Shown in pieces: positions 11,023-22,860 of a stretch of 64,000 nucleotides of DNA. The translations under genes and the position numbers were made by a program. Under the pieces are notes generated by a model that had not been told where the DNA came from, made no database searches, and saw nothing but the letters and a program-made list of their open reading frames with translations. The stretch comes from Pyrrhosoma nymphula. Its lineage: Eukaryota; Arthropoda; Insecta; Odonata; Coenagrionidae. The stretch is taken from positions 78,071,094 to 78,135,093 of the forward strand of contig OY754337.1 in assembly GCA_963573305.1 (NCBI GenBank), written 5' to 3'. Each line of letters starts with the position of its first letter. Position 1 is the stretch's first letter.

Positions 11023-13044
11023 CATTAGCTTTTCATTTGTGGACAAAGCTTCTTCGACAGGGCGGCTGACTTGGAACATACAGCAATCAGCGACCTTGCC
11101 AAGATCCAGGTTCGGCCATGGGGTTGTTACAAACACCCAATATGCCAGCCTGGACACCTCAAGGTTCCTCTTGAGGAACAAGATTCCACGGCTCCTCCCC
11201 TGGGAGTCACCCTTAGCAAAACATAAAGACACCAGGGGACACACGAAGAATGAGCACAACACGCCTTAGAAGGAAGCATCCTGGGAAGGGAACAAGATCG
11301 AGCTCGTGAAGGGAAGGACTGGAACCAGAAGATCAGAAGCGTAATCCACGTGCCTTCGTTGCATGTACGGATCACGAAGGTAGTTGGAGCGAAATATCAG
11401 TTCACCTAGAATTTGCTGAATTTGAAATTTTTTGAATTTTAAAGAAAAAACTCATATTTCCAATAATATCAAAATATGAACCCCTTGCCGAACTACTTTT
11501 AGAGCAATTTGTCTAAAATTATAAGCTGTTTTACGTGGGATAAATTACGGCTGTGTGCTCCAGAGGAAGAATATTGAAAAAATTAGGAACTTTTAGCACA
11601 TAGATTTTGTCATAAAACTAACGGTGTGTAGTTTGTATGTTTTCGTAACTATTTATAAAAATTAATTTATTACTCACCGCAGTAATTTTAACAAAATCAC
11701 TTTAAAAAACCATCGGTTGTGAAGGATTTTTCACCATACGACGTGAAAAAATGAGTCAAGTTAGAGACTTATGTGGTTATATTTATTTAATTATTGTGAA
11801 TTTTGGACATGTATAACTATATTTTTGCGTCATTAATATTACAATATATAATTCATTCATCTTACAGACGCCGAAATAAAAAAATAGAATATGGTCTCCA
11901 TTATGACTAGAGAAATATCTCGTTCAAAATACCTTAATCGACGGAACTAATTTTGGATGGATTTTTAGACGTGTACGTGTTGTGAGAGAGCCTCGGGGTG
12001 CCTTCTGGGGAGAGGGGGAGGGAAACTTCATTAAGAGCTCCCTTTCGATGTGTATCGTCCCCGTTCACCGTAATTAAGTCCGTCATTTTGGGAGAGGGTG
12101 AGGAGGAGAATGGTGCCGCTGAGAACTCGTCCATCTTTTCCGGATGAGCCGTCGTCAGTTCGGAACTCTTCCCAGCGCTTTCGGAGTCGAACCGCGGGTT
12201 TAATTTAAATTGAGAGATTGGGAAGACCCCACCTGAATGCACTTGGTCGGAAAGTGTGCTTTTATTCGGAGGACAGAGATGGAGAAAAAAAGCGGAGTAA
12301 TACCTGGCAGCCGTCCGCACATATTAAGGTTGAGGAAATAGAATCCAAAAGTCTCGCCCGTGCTCACTGAAAAGAGGCACCACTATCCCTCCCGGCTGCC
12401 ATTGTTGGCCTCTTTCCAGTCTCGCTCTTATGATGCGCAGCTCCCTTCACCATAGTGGTAGCACTAAAAGAACACAACAGCTTCATTGCAATTGTTCCGC
12501 AACCGAAACTGTTACAAAACGAAACAGTTCCGCGAAACCCCCAGTTGCGGACAACAGATAAGAGGCACACCAAACAACAGGCGATCGATCGGCGATGTTA
12601 GAACATGGCTGGTAGTTCTCTATTCTATGAAATACGAAATATTTCACTTAAATAAATTAAAAATTTCATATGGATTCATGTGAGATAGGTACAGTCCTTT
12701 TCAAAAAAATACTTCTCAGTTTTAATTCTATCTGCAACAATGGGCGGACACGTGTCGGCTAAATAAACCGGCAACCACCTGCAACAGACTCAAATCCATC
12801 AAATTATAGCAAATAACCGCTACGCAGCCACATGTGCAGTGTGTCTGTAATAGAATAGAAGACGAAATAGTCTCAGCTTCAGCAATAAGTTGCCGCTGCA
12901 CAGCATAGAGCGCAATAGTACGGCTGCGGCACGATTACGAAAATAACCTGTTGTTTGCAACAGTTATTTGAAATAGTTGTCCGACCAAAATAGTTGCGGC
13001 TGCAGCTGTATAACTCCGACAACACTTTATTCCACCAGTTAATT

Positions 13045-14624
13045 CACGACACGATACAGCGCAGTTGCTTTCCATTCGTTTCAGATCCTGCGTACTTCAA
13101 AACAGATCGTGGACAGTGCGCCCTTAAATCAGGTGCGATTATGCAATATATTGCTTGGAAGGTAGTTTGGGCAAGATTTTTCTCTATAGTCATAACAGAG
13201 ACTATTTTCCATGTTTATTTTAAAACTGGACCAGTAGTCAGAAGCATGATGTAAACATAATAATGCTGAAATACACAAACATTTATTTTTTTGTATTAAA
13301 CTGTCTAGGAGTTTACTAAATATGTAAACACATTCAAGACTTTAACTTGAATTATTTTTTCCCAATGTGCGCTGACAAAGCTTTCACAGCTGAAGGTTTC
13401 TTGCGATTTAATAGAAAAAATATTACGGTAAGTAATAAATTATGTTTTTAATAGCTAAGAAAATCTACACTACGAATTAATCACCATAAACTCTCTGACG
13501 TGATTTGTACGTTAGAAATCCCGCATTTATTTATAAAAAATGTTCGTCTGGAAAGCACAGCCTCACCAAATCCCATGGAAAACGGATTTTGTTCTTTTTC
13601 GAATATCTCTAAAAATAGTGCTGCAAGTGCGTGATACATGTGCATCATTTCCTTCTCCTATCCCGTGCTAAGTACGCACCGATTTTGGAGGCTTTACGTT
13701 CAATGTGTTGTAGTATTGCGTACATCGGGACACAATATAATACTATGTCAGCGATCACAACCACGTGTGCACGATTAATCAGTGGGAAGATTTTTGGCAG
13801 ATGTTTCAAAAGTGAATGCGTTGTCTATCGGGGCTTTTCATTCAAGGCGTTGAAATCACAGCGCACATTGGAACACTTCAGCGCTCACGAACGACGTTGA
13901 ATGGAGCGTTATGCGTTGGCGAAATGTTTTGTCACCTGCTGTGTGGTGAACCACAATAACGGTCGAATGTTTTGCTTGAATTTGTTGAATTCGTTCAAAA
14001 TAAGTATTTAAGAACGTTAGTTTTTAGTCGCTGAGTAGGTAATTATAAACTTTATAATATGCATGTTTGTTGATACTTGTAATTTCAGTTGTTTACGCAT
14101 GTTTGTTTCTCTTTTGTTTGGCGTATATCGCTGCTCATATCGCTGCTGCTGGTGCGCGCCAGAAATCTCAGTATGCAAGTAGTCGGCAATATGACTTTGT
14201 GCAAGCACCATGTAATGTTTGTACGATCCGAATACACTATTTAAAACGAAGTGTTAATCGATCTTAGTCGATGCCTTAGTCCTTCATTTACACCTAACCA
14301 GTGTCTTCCAACGGGAACATAGGTTAACATCTAATAATTATAATATTATACCATAAAAGGTTACAACAATGTTCCCCGCCTTAACTGAAAATCAAAAAAC
14401 TAGACAACAAATAAGGATGCCATAATCGACGTTCTTTTGTAGTTTAGCGCACATCAACTTTGCTCCCGATCAAGGTCGCTATACCAAGGGGTTTAGCGAC
14501 CTTGCTCCCGATCTGTTTTGAAGTGCGCTACCTAGTGCGCAGAGTCTGAATTACGAATGGAAGGCAAGTGCGCTGTTGTGTTTTGCGAAGTGATTAGCGC
14601 ACTAGAGCGAATGGAAGGCACCCT
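13045..14624. mobile_element. Possible TIR element with family-A ends
   Basis: The left arm (13045-13115: CACGATACAGCGCAGTTGC, TTCCATTCGTTTCAGATCC, TACTTCAAAACAGATCG) is the inverted counterpart of the right arm (14510-14624: GATCTGTTTTGAAGTGCGC, TACGAATGGAAGGCA, GTGCGCTGTTGTGTTTTGCG). Single copies occur at 10908 and 25208. No transposase was recognised between the arms. A 10-bp hairpin AAGGTCGCTA/TAGCGACCTT (14472-14503), flanked by TGCTCCCGATC direct repeats, sits just inside the right arm. The arms may belong to two neighbouring insertions rather than one element. Confidence 0.45.
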
Positions 14625-14896
14625 TTGCATGGAAAATATCGGTGAATTATTCTGATTTAAGAGATCTGAAACTTGCCTCAGGGAGCATGAGATATGTTTC
14701 GTTCTTTCTGTGTATGTTGTCGCTCATGCTTATGGAAGCTTATTTTCAATATGGCACCCGAATATCTCACCGGCTAGGTCGACCTATATCTCGATCGTTG
14801 GAGCGTGATATCGAATATATCGATCCTGGGTCACTCGGCGTTTTCTTGGCTACCGAAATGTGCTGGGTAAAATGCATGCTTTACCATGTAGTCTAT

Positions 14897-16496
14897 GGGC
14901 GCATTCAGGGGACGGAGCGCTCCCGGAGCGCTCAGCCAAAATTCCAGGAATTCCCCCTGAATGCGACCGCTACGTAGCCGATCCGACGGAGCGGTCGGCC
15001 ATTTTACGGAGCGGTCTTTTGGGCCGCTACCTGTACTGAGCGCTCGGTGACCGGGCGCGATTTTTCGAATGCTTTTTCTACTACTCGGCGTGGTGTCTTC
15101 GCGTGACTCATCCAAACATGCTTGTGTGGTCTGGTGCATGAACATATGTATTCAATAAATTATCTTCTTGAATGCGATTAACATTTATCTTCAAATAAGA
15201 TTAATATAATGCACTTTCGATGCAAGCGTGCGGTTGACTTAGTTACTTTCCGTCTCTCATTCATCGCATAAGTTGGCTAGAAATAGTGTAGAACTCTTCT
15301 TAATTCTCATGGTATTATTGAGATGTTTGTCACAAATAAAATAAACTAGACATATCTCCCTTGCCAACGTTTTGTGTGCTATTTACACTTATTATAGGAC
15401 TGGGAAAATAATACGCAAGGATCAGCGAACGTAACAATTTCTTAACATCTCGACAGTGGTGTATATTGTATGCCCACGAATTTGTGTCTATCGTTGACGG
15501 TGAACGATTATGAAAGAAAAATATTAATGTGAATTGTTTGCGAGAGAATTTTAAGAATACTTCACAGTTCGTTCTCTAAACGATCATACATGTCTTGTGG
15601 GCTGAGTTTGCTGGGCTATGGGCTAAGGTAACGATCGAATAATTTAACAAGTTTTGAGAGAGCATACGCTTATGAAACAAGAATATCGGGCATTATTAAT
15701 ATACTTAATATGTAATAATACTTTGCTCAAGAGCGCAAATAATTAACGGAGAGCTTTCTAGAAATGAAAACCTCGAACACGTCCACATTTTCCATGACGA
15801 GGGATATTTGGAACCACAGAGGGATCTTGTCTTGTAATGCAGCATGCATGAAAGATATAATTTCACCGTAGCGCAACGCAAAAAATGTGGCCTGTGAAAC
15901 ACCATCACATGTTTGCACATCCCCAAGGAAATTATTGAAGTACATAACCTTTGAACAGAGTCATTTATAATATATTAATAGCAGCGTTAACTTGCAATCG
16001 ATGCTCGGAAGTTCACACAACAGCAAGAGCAGCACAGCAAAAAATTAACCGTCTTCGTGTCTTCCCTCGGTGAAGTATTTACGAGAATGCAATGAGCTTA
16101 CCAAGGGCAATTGCCTATCCAGACGTGGTTTATTGTTCATTTATTCAACTCCTTCCGTCGCTTCTTTTCGTGGAAAAGATAAACTAAAGAGCATGCTCTA
16201 TGAGGAAAATTTTCTATCCTTTTTGGAAATAAGAAATATTCTAGACGATGATAGCGCGGATTAACACATCTGAAATTGTGCTTAGTAATCATAGGAAGGT
16301 AATTTCAAGCTTTATTAAAGAACAATGAGTCCTTTCCATCAATTATCTCCGATAAGAAATCTGCGGACGGAGAGAGACTACGATTCAAAAGTTCCACCGT
16401 AGCGCTCAGTCTTTTTTCCATTCAGGGGAGCTGAGCACAGGCTAGGTAGCGGTCCGCTCCATCGATCTCGGAGCGCTCCGTCCCCTGAATGCGCCC
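14897..16496. mobile_element. PIF/Harbinger-like TIR element (1,600 bp)
   Basis: The left end, GGGCGCATTCAGGGGACGGA then GCGCTCC, is inverted at the right end (GGAGCGCTCCGTCCCCTGAA then TGCGCCC). Both ends are flanked by the 3-bp repeat TAT (14894-14896 and 16497-16499). GGGC-type ends with a 3-bp target duplication fit PIF/Harbinger. GGAGCGCT and GGAGCGGTC words recur inside both ends. The longest internal ORFs (15705-15926 minus, 16070-16264 plus) were not recognised, so it is probably non-autonomous. Confidence 0.75.
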
Positions 16497-17295
16497 TATA
16501 TAAGACTCCACGGCAAAGGTAAACTTTTATAGACTCCATGGTAAAATGTTTGCGTTGCCATAGCTCCGTAAGTATGGAGTTGCGACCCCATTAAACAAAA
16601 GGTTTTTGATATCATATCCCCTCCAGAAGTTGTGCCCAGATTCCTCCAGAAGTATCATCCAGTGCATATATCGAAAGGCTAAAACTCGAGAGTATTCTTA
16701 GTAGCGATTTTCTTGTGTAAAATGTGTTGGGGTGATAATGGAAAAGGCCTTTCATCTCGAGATTAAAAAATATTTTCCGCGTCATTGTTTTATTTAAACA
16801 AAATCGAAAAAGCAGTTTTTCCAAAATATTGAAAAAACTATCGGTCGTGGAGAAAAATGAAGCGCATGAGCTTTGGGCGTCATAAAAATACCTACAATTA
16901 GAGACTCACTAAATTGAAAGCGATCAGCAAATAAAAAAGTACCTAATTGCAAAAAAAAGCCGAGAACTGACCTTTTTTTGTTTTGTTATAACTTTTCAAA
17001 ACTTCTTTTAAATTAACCAATCAATCTTTATCACATGAGTTTTTCAAAGCTTAAACAGTGTGAAAAAGATGGTCGCTGTAGGTTCAATAGTTTTTGCAAA
17101 ATCCTATTTATTTATCCCGGCAGGGGCAAAAGCCGTCAAATTTTACCGCTTGCCAATTTTTAATAAAGAAAGGGTTAGCAACTCGCATTTTGAAGTTCGA
17201 GAGCTTAACTAATAATGTGTGAAAATGAATAGTCGAATGTTTCAAAATAAGGTCTTAAAATGTTTTATTAAAAAAGTAACTTTTTATCCTATTGA

Positions 17296-18102
17296 TAAGG
17301 TGACCAACTTTTTTACAATGAAAAGGAGGACAGAAATTATTTTTTCAACAATGAAAAGGAGGAAGCAAATAAAAAAATAAAGATATCGTAAATAAAAGAA
17401 ACATTTCATTCATTGCAACAATAATACACTACATATAATATGATAAATGCATAAGAAAAACATTTGTGACCGTTGATATTGTGATTATGCTTACATACGT
17501 ACTAATTATTATTTAAATGAGTACTTTTCCATTGAATGAATGTTTTCAATCAATGTATTATCTTCTAACAATATATTGGAAATATCTGAACAAAAATAAT
17601 CTTTCATATCGAATTTTACGGCAAGAGCTACAGCTAGAGTATCATTATTCAATTTAGATTTTTCACTTGCCAAAGAATCATTAGCAATTGAAAATAAAAA
17701 AACTCAAACTGCTGCATTAGTTCCAGGGCAGCACAACGCAATTTGAACAAGAACAAATAAATGTTCACATGAAATATGATTATGTTTGAAATGGCTGAAT
17801 ATTTCCACCCACCTTTTATCAATTTCAACATGTTGATTTTCCCATTCAACCTGTTCATTTCAACATGTTGATTGCGTCTCGCCGCACTGTACATACCGAG
17901 CCTTGACGAATCGTCATATCAAGTGCATAGTATACGTCACATCACGTGTAACGGACCGGCTTGGCATCGATCAAATACAGAGATTTACAGATTAGTCTTA
18001 AAATATCGAAAAGGAAGACATGTAGGAGGACACTTTTCGAGGGAGGACAGAACTTACAAAAGAAGGACTGTCCTCCCTAAAGGAGGACGGATGGTCACCT
18101 TA
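17296..18102 (-). mobile_element. hAT-type element with transposase C-terminal remnant
   Basis: Ends are TAAGGTGACCA (17296) and TGGTCACCTTA (to 18102). They match the TIR family of the element at 167-2373, again with GGAGGAC subterminal words. Minus-strand translation between about 17830 and 17520 gives a decayed hAT dimerisation region: LFVLVQIALCCPGTNAAV, one stop, then SLASEKSKLNNDTLAVALAV. This matches the LPGTNAxVERVFSxMN block of hAT transposases. The neighbouring flanks CTATTGAT and CTATTAAC could be a degraded target duplication. Confidence 0.75.
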
Positions 18103-18258
18103 CTATTAACAAATAGAATATCTTTGCTATTTTCAATGTTGGAACTTTTTAATTTAAGGCATTGAAATTCATTCAAGTATTCTACCAGCTGATTGGTAGG
18201 TTCTTGGAAAGTCCCCATTTTGTATCCCAACCTAATAGAAATTGTCTCGCATTCCCTC

Positions 18259-21243
18259 CTAAGGATGGCCCGTTATTAGATCCCTCTTCAATTCTTCATA
18301 TCTTCTACCTCCTCTTATTTCGTCCAGAATTCCTATCCTCTTCCTTCCTCTCCCACGCTTCCCCAGTGTTCTCCCCTCTATCACTCTCTTCAACATGCCC
18401 TCTCCTCTCAAAACCTCCTCCATCCATCTCTTCTGCCTTCTCCGAACCTCTGCCACAAGCTTCCTCTCCTCTCCGACCATATCCAATACCTCCTCGTTCG
18501 TCTTTCTCGCCATCCAGCTAACCTTCTCCATCCTTCTCCAAACCCACATCTCAAACGCCTCAAGCCTACGCACATCCTCCCTTCGCAATGACCAAGTTTC
18601 CGACCCATATAGCGCCACGCTCCATATTAAAGTTTTCACCAGCCTCTTCTTTACGTCTCTTCTCAGACCCCCCCTCATCAATTCCCTTCTCTTCGAAAAT
18701 GCTTCTTTAGCTAGCGAAATTCTGCATTTGATGTCCTTACCACTAAACCCATTCGCCTCCAAAATACTACCCAGATACGTAAACTGCTCGACCTGCTCTA
18801 TCTTCTGCCCTCCCACCCTTATATTCAGCCCCGCCTTCTTACTTCTAGAAAATCTCATTAGTTTCGTTTTCTTGTGATTGATCTTCATCCCATACTTTTC
18901 GCACTGCACCTCTAATGCATTCACCATTGACTGTAACCCCTTGGCCGACTGACTAACCAATGCTTGATCATCTGCAAATCTCACTGATTTTATCAGCTCC
19001 CCTCCTACCTTTATTCCTACCTCCTCCTCCCCCCAAGCCTCCCTTACCATTTCTTCTGAATACACATTAAAAAGCAACGGCGATAGTGGGCACCCTTGCC
19101 TCACTCCCCGTCCTATCGTGGCCCATCCCGATTCTCCATTGGCTACCCTAACCTGCGCAGTCTGATTCATATACAAATTTCGAATCAGACGCCTGTCCCT
19201 CCAATCGACCCCTAATTTCTTCAACACTCCCATTAATTTCGTCCATTCCACCCGATCAAATGCCTTCTCGAAATCTACGAAGCATGCAAAAACATCCTGT
19301 CCATACTCTAGGTTTCTTTCTACTAGCGTCCTCATCACCGCTATAGCGTCTCGCGTTCCCGTCCCTCTCCTAAACCCGAACTGGTCGTCACCTAGGTATT
19401 CATTTGCCTTCTTCTCTAGCCTTCTGTTTAGAATCCTCAGAACTACTTTGGCCGCGTGGGATATTAAGCTTATTGTCCTATAGTCTTCGCAAGTTTTTGC
19501 CTTACTCTTCTTCGGTATAGGAATTAGTACAGTCTTCGCGAAGTCTTCCGGCCACACTCCATCCTCATAAATCTTACGAATTAGCGCAAAAAGTTTTCCT
19601 CTTCCGTTCTTCCCCATGCTCTTTAAAAACTCTGCAGGTATGTCATCTATTCCCACCGCCTTATTCCTTTTCATGTCTCGTAGAGCTCTTTCGATTTCGC
19701 TATCTAGGATACTTGGTCCGATGCCATATCTGTCGATATCGTCTTCCCTTTCTATATATAACCTATTGGGCCTTATTTCTTTACCATACAGCTCTTCAAC
19801 ATACTCCTTCCACCTCTTCTGGATCTCTCTCGGTTCAACGATTACCTTTCCCGTCTTGTCTGTTATCGTTGTAATTCCCCTTCCCTTATTACCACCCGTC
19901 AGTTCCTTTACTTTCCGATATAATGCATCTGCTCTTCCCTCTTTTTGGTATTTCTCTAACGCGTCGATCTGTTCTCTCCACCACGCCTCTCTTGCTTTCT
20001 TTGTTTCTCTTCTAAGCCTGTTATTAAATTCTCGGTATTTTCTCTTACCTAGCTCTGAGTTTACACTCTTCCATTTCCTTCTCTCCTCCATCTCCCTGAT
20101 CATCTCCTTCGTGATCCACGGTTTTCTAATTTTAGTTGCACTCACTACGCCTACCGTTGCTTTCGCCGCTTCTATAATTCCATTTTTCAAACTTCCCCAT
20201 TCATCTTCCACTGATCTAACTCCATGATCCTCACCCATTATCTCATACACCTTCTCCCGATACTTCTTCTTCATTGCCCCAGTTAATGCCTCCATATTCC
20301 ACTTACGTACCCTCCTTCCCATTCTTATCTTTTTGAGTTTTACCCGACATTTCATGACTAATAAGTTGTGGTCTGTGTCTGCATCAGCTCCTGGATAAGT
20401 ATGCGAGTTTTTAGCACTATTCCTGTATCTGTGACGTACCATTATATAATCTATCTGGAACCTGTCTGTGTCTCCCGGCTTCTTCCAAGTGTACCTACGT
20501 CGAGGATGATATCTGAACCATGTATTCGTAATTACTAGGTTATTTCTGCGGCAAAACTCCACAGCTTTCTCGCCCCGGTCATTTCTTCTTCCTAGCCCGT
20601 AATCGCCCACCTCCCGCCCATCTCTTCCTTCACCCACCACCGCGTTCCAATCCCCCATTACTACCAGGTGCTTACTTCCTGGTATCCTACCAATTATTTC
20701 CTCTAGCTGATCGTACACCCCATCTACCTCCTCCTCTTTATGATTAGAGGTAGGCATATAAACCTGCATTATAACTAAATTCGTTGGTTCTGCTTTTAGT
20801 TCCACGACTATTATTCTATCACTCACCTGTTCTGCATACACTACTTTTCTACCAAGTTTCCTATTCATTACGAATGCAACCCCGCGCTGACTTTCATTCC
20901 CTCCACTATAAATTACTCTATAGTCGCCGCTCCAGTAATCCCCGTCATCCTTCCATCTAACTTCACCCAGACCCATGATGTCTACACCCACCCTCTCTAT
21001 TTCTTGCTTTATATTCTCTAGTTTCCCTGCCCTCAGCATAGTCCTAACATTCCACGTGCCTATTCTAATAGTTTCGTTCCTCTTCTTTATCTTCTTTTCC
21101 TCTGCTGCTGCGTCGTCTGAGCAAGGATTTCGTGTGATGACGACCGCAGGGGCCTTGCTCCCACCGCTGCCGGGCACGACACCCGGCCCTCTTGGCCGAG
21201 TCCCGTAGTTGCCAGGATTCATTATCAATTGAGAACTGTCCAT
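18259..21243 (-). CDS. RTE-clade non-LTR retrotransposon: endonuclease-reverse transcriptase
   Basis: Single uninterrupted ORF of 994 residues. Residues about 60-295 form an AP-like (EEP) endonuclease with its catalytic set visible: N65 (GTWNVRT), E94 (GEVRW), D198 and N200 (GDWNA) and H292 (DTDHN). Residues about 500-800 form the reverse transcriptase, with QFGFRRGTGTRDAI, DFEKAFDRV, RQGCPLSPLLFN and the catalytic box FADD (756-759). The C-terminal tail (EAFEMWVWRRM, WMARKTNEEVLDMVGEE) is the one found in RTE/BovB-type proteins. The protein should nick target DNA and prime reverse transcription of its own RNA. There is no separate ORF1, as is usual in RTE. The orientation is opposite to PHLDB, inside its large intron. 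Element ends are not defined: there is no clear 3' microsatellite between 18102 and 18258. The intact frame implies a recent insertion and possible activity. Confidence 0.93.
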   Translation of the reverse strand: MDSSQLIMNPGNYGTRPRGPGVVPGSGGSKAPAVVITRNPCSDDAAAEEKKIKKRNETIRIGTWNVRTMLRAGKLENIKQEIERVGVDIMGLGEVRWKDDGDYWSGDYRVIYSGGNESQRGVAFVMNRKLGRKVVYAEQVSDRIIVVELKAEPTNLVIMQVYMPTSNHKEEEVDGVYDQLEEIIGRIPGSKHLVVMGDWNAVVGEGRDGREVGDYGLGRRNDRGEKAVEFCRRNNLVITNTWFRYHPRRRYTWKKPGDTDRFQIDYIMVRHRYRNSAKNSHTYPGADADTDHNLLVMKCRVKLKKIRMGRRVRKWNMEALTGAMKKKYREKVYEIMGEDHGVRSVEDEWGSLKNGIIEAAKATVGVVSATKIRKPWITKEMIREMEERRKWKSVNSELGKRKYREFNNRLRRETKKAREAWWREQIDALEKYQKEGRADALYRKVKELTGGNKGRGITTITDKTGKVIVEPREIQKRWKEYVEELYGKEIRPNRLYIEREDDIDRYGIGPSILDSEIERALRDMKRNKAVGIDDIPAEFLKSMGKNGRGKLFALIRKIYEDGVWPEDFAKTVLIPIPKKSKAKTCEDYRTISLISHAAKVVLRILNRRLEKKANEYLGDDQFGFRRGTGTRDAIAVMRTLVERNLEYGQDVFACFVDFEKAFDRVEWTKLMGVLKKLGVDWRDRRLIRNLYMNQTAQVRVANGESGWATIGRGVRQGCPLSPLLFNVYSEEMVREAWGEEEVGIKVGGELIKSVRFADDQALVSQSAKGLQSMVNALEVQCEKYGMKINHKKTKLMRFSRSKKAGLNIRVGGQKIEQVEQFTYLGSILEANGFSGKDIKCRISLAKEAFSKRRELMRGGLRRDVKKRLVKTLIWSVALYGSETWSLRREDVRRLEAFEMWVWRRMEKVSWMARKTNEEVLDMVGEERKLVAEVRRRQKRWMEEVLRGEGMLKRVIEGRTLGKRGRGRKRIGILDEIRGGRRYEELKRDLITGHP

Positions 21244-21867
21244 AATTTCAAGGTTTTTGTTTTAATTGAGGTAGTATTGAAAAGCTGGATAAAAAAACAC
21301 GAATAAAAAAACTCTCTACGACCAATAGAAGCCAATATAGCCACTTTTTTTAAATCTCAGCGCCGTTGTTAATAAACATTAAGGGCTGATATTTACTTAA
21401 CCTTTTAACGTTTCAAACAATGATATCCAATTTATTTCAAAACTTTATATGCGATACCAACGGTATTAGAACTGGTTAAAGTGACGGGACGCTACTGTTT
21501 CGAGTTCGAGGTACGGTGGTGGGCGGAGAATCTCGAGCATCTCTCGTGCGCTGCGGAATCGAAAATGAATCTTCAAATCGGAGTGGGCTGTAAATTTTGG
21601 GATATCTCGGCTTCTAGACATCTTACAATTATAACCTTCAGCTACAAACTTGGTCATCTTGTACTACAGCTTGTACTCTTGGTCATCATTCTGACCCCTC
21701 CCGAAAAACCACGTTCGTTCACTGCGGCGGCGAGCCTTCTTTTGTTCCTTTGCGTCCCCGCCATTGAGTTGACTGGAGGGGGCGATAGCTTCCCAAGGTG
21801 AAGCCAGTCCGTTTTTCTTGCTTGCGCATTTAGCCATATTGCTATACCTAGCAATCCAAGTTTTGCA

Positions 21868-22270
21868 TTGAAATACGTGTTGACAAAATCTCCAGTTTCG
21901 CCCTTGTCTCACACTTCTGAAGTTAATTAAAGGTACACAGATACTAAGGGTTCATTCTCTTCTATGAGATATTATTTTTTTTCTCCCCGAAAGTACGTCT
22001 TTTGGCCGTAATAAGAAAAACTTACTTGCTATCCACAGATGGTTTGCTGCTCGGCTTACGGCTCCTGTAATGAATTACGTGTTGAAAAAATCCCCAGTTT
22101 CAACCTTGTCTGTTACTTTTGAAGTGTATTAAAGGTACACAAATACTAAGGATTCATTCTGTTGTATGAGATATTATTATTTCTGTCCGAAAGTACCTAT
22201 TTTGGCCATAATTAGAGAAACTTACTTGCCATTCACTGATGGTTTGCTGCTCGGCTTACGGTTCCTGTTA
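21868..22270. repeat. Tandem duplication, 2 x ~201 bp
   Basis: The unit beginning TGAAATACGTGTTGACAAAA (21869) is repeated from about 22071 (TGAATTACGTGTTGAAAAAA). Shared order: CCAGTTTC, CCTTGTCT, AAAGGTACAC, ATACTAAGG, TATGAGATATTATT, CGAAAGTAC, AACTTACTTGC, and GGTTTGCTGCTCGGCTTACG at both ends. The units are about 90% identical by eye. Confidence 0.9.
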
Positions 22271-22331
22271 TCGGCGCGATAGGAAGGTACCATTCAGTGA
22301 TTTAACGTGCTTATGACAGTGACTTTTTAGC

Positions 22332-22860
22332 CAGCATTGACTACGCATCTTCGTGTTAATGAGCGATCGTACCCCTAGCCTCATCCTCTAAATCGTGCTC
22401 ATTATTTATTTTAACGTGATGTTCGACAGTTTTGCAGCATTGACAATGTATCTAAACTTCGTGTTTATGATTGAACGTTTCCCCTATCCTCATACTCCAA
22501 ATAGTGCTCAATATTTTGACGTGGCGATGACTATGATTACCAGCCTGGCATTGAATATTTATCTAAGTTTTCTGTTGATGAGGAAACCTCGCCTTTTACA
22601 TCATATTACTCAACGTGCAAAGTGCTTTTATATGCCTTTGACAGTGATTGCCTAGCTGGTACTGAAAAAGTATCTATAATTTAAGTTAGGAAGGGAACCA
22701 TACCCTATTTGCCTCGTCCTATTAATGCCATGTGATTGACAAATGTTGAAAATGTATCTAAACTTTGAATTAATACCTACGCGATCAATCATTTTAGAGT
22801 TATCCTCCTAATTATGCTCAGTTATTGTTGGATATGTAATCTATGTAACAGGAAGCTTCG
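22332..22860. repeat. Decayed ~105-bp tandem array
   Basis: Units begin at CAGCATTGA or related words at 22332, 22435, 22541, about 22653 and about 22750, so spacings are 97-112 bp. Each has AATGTATCTAAACTT-like, CGTGTTTATGA-like, CCTCATMCTC and GTGCTCAATATT-like blocks. A related word (GATTACCTAGCTGGTA) recurs at 23056. It directly follows the 201-bp duplication but is a different sequence. Confidence 0.65.

Noticed and set aside
11934..12320. 128-codon minus-strand ORF rich in Ser/Pro/Thr
   Set aside because: No recognised motif, no flanking splice signals I could pair, and it lies in a repeat-rich intron; probably chance or transposon-derived.
19616..20227. 203-codon plus ORF
   Set aside because: Shadow of the RTE ORF on the opposite strand.
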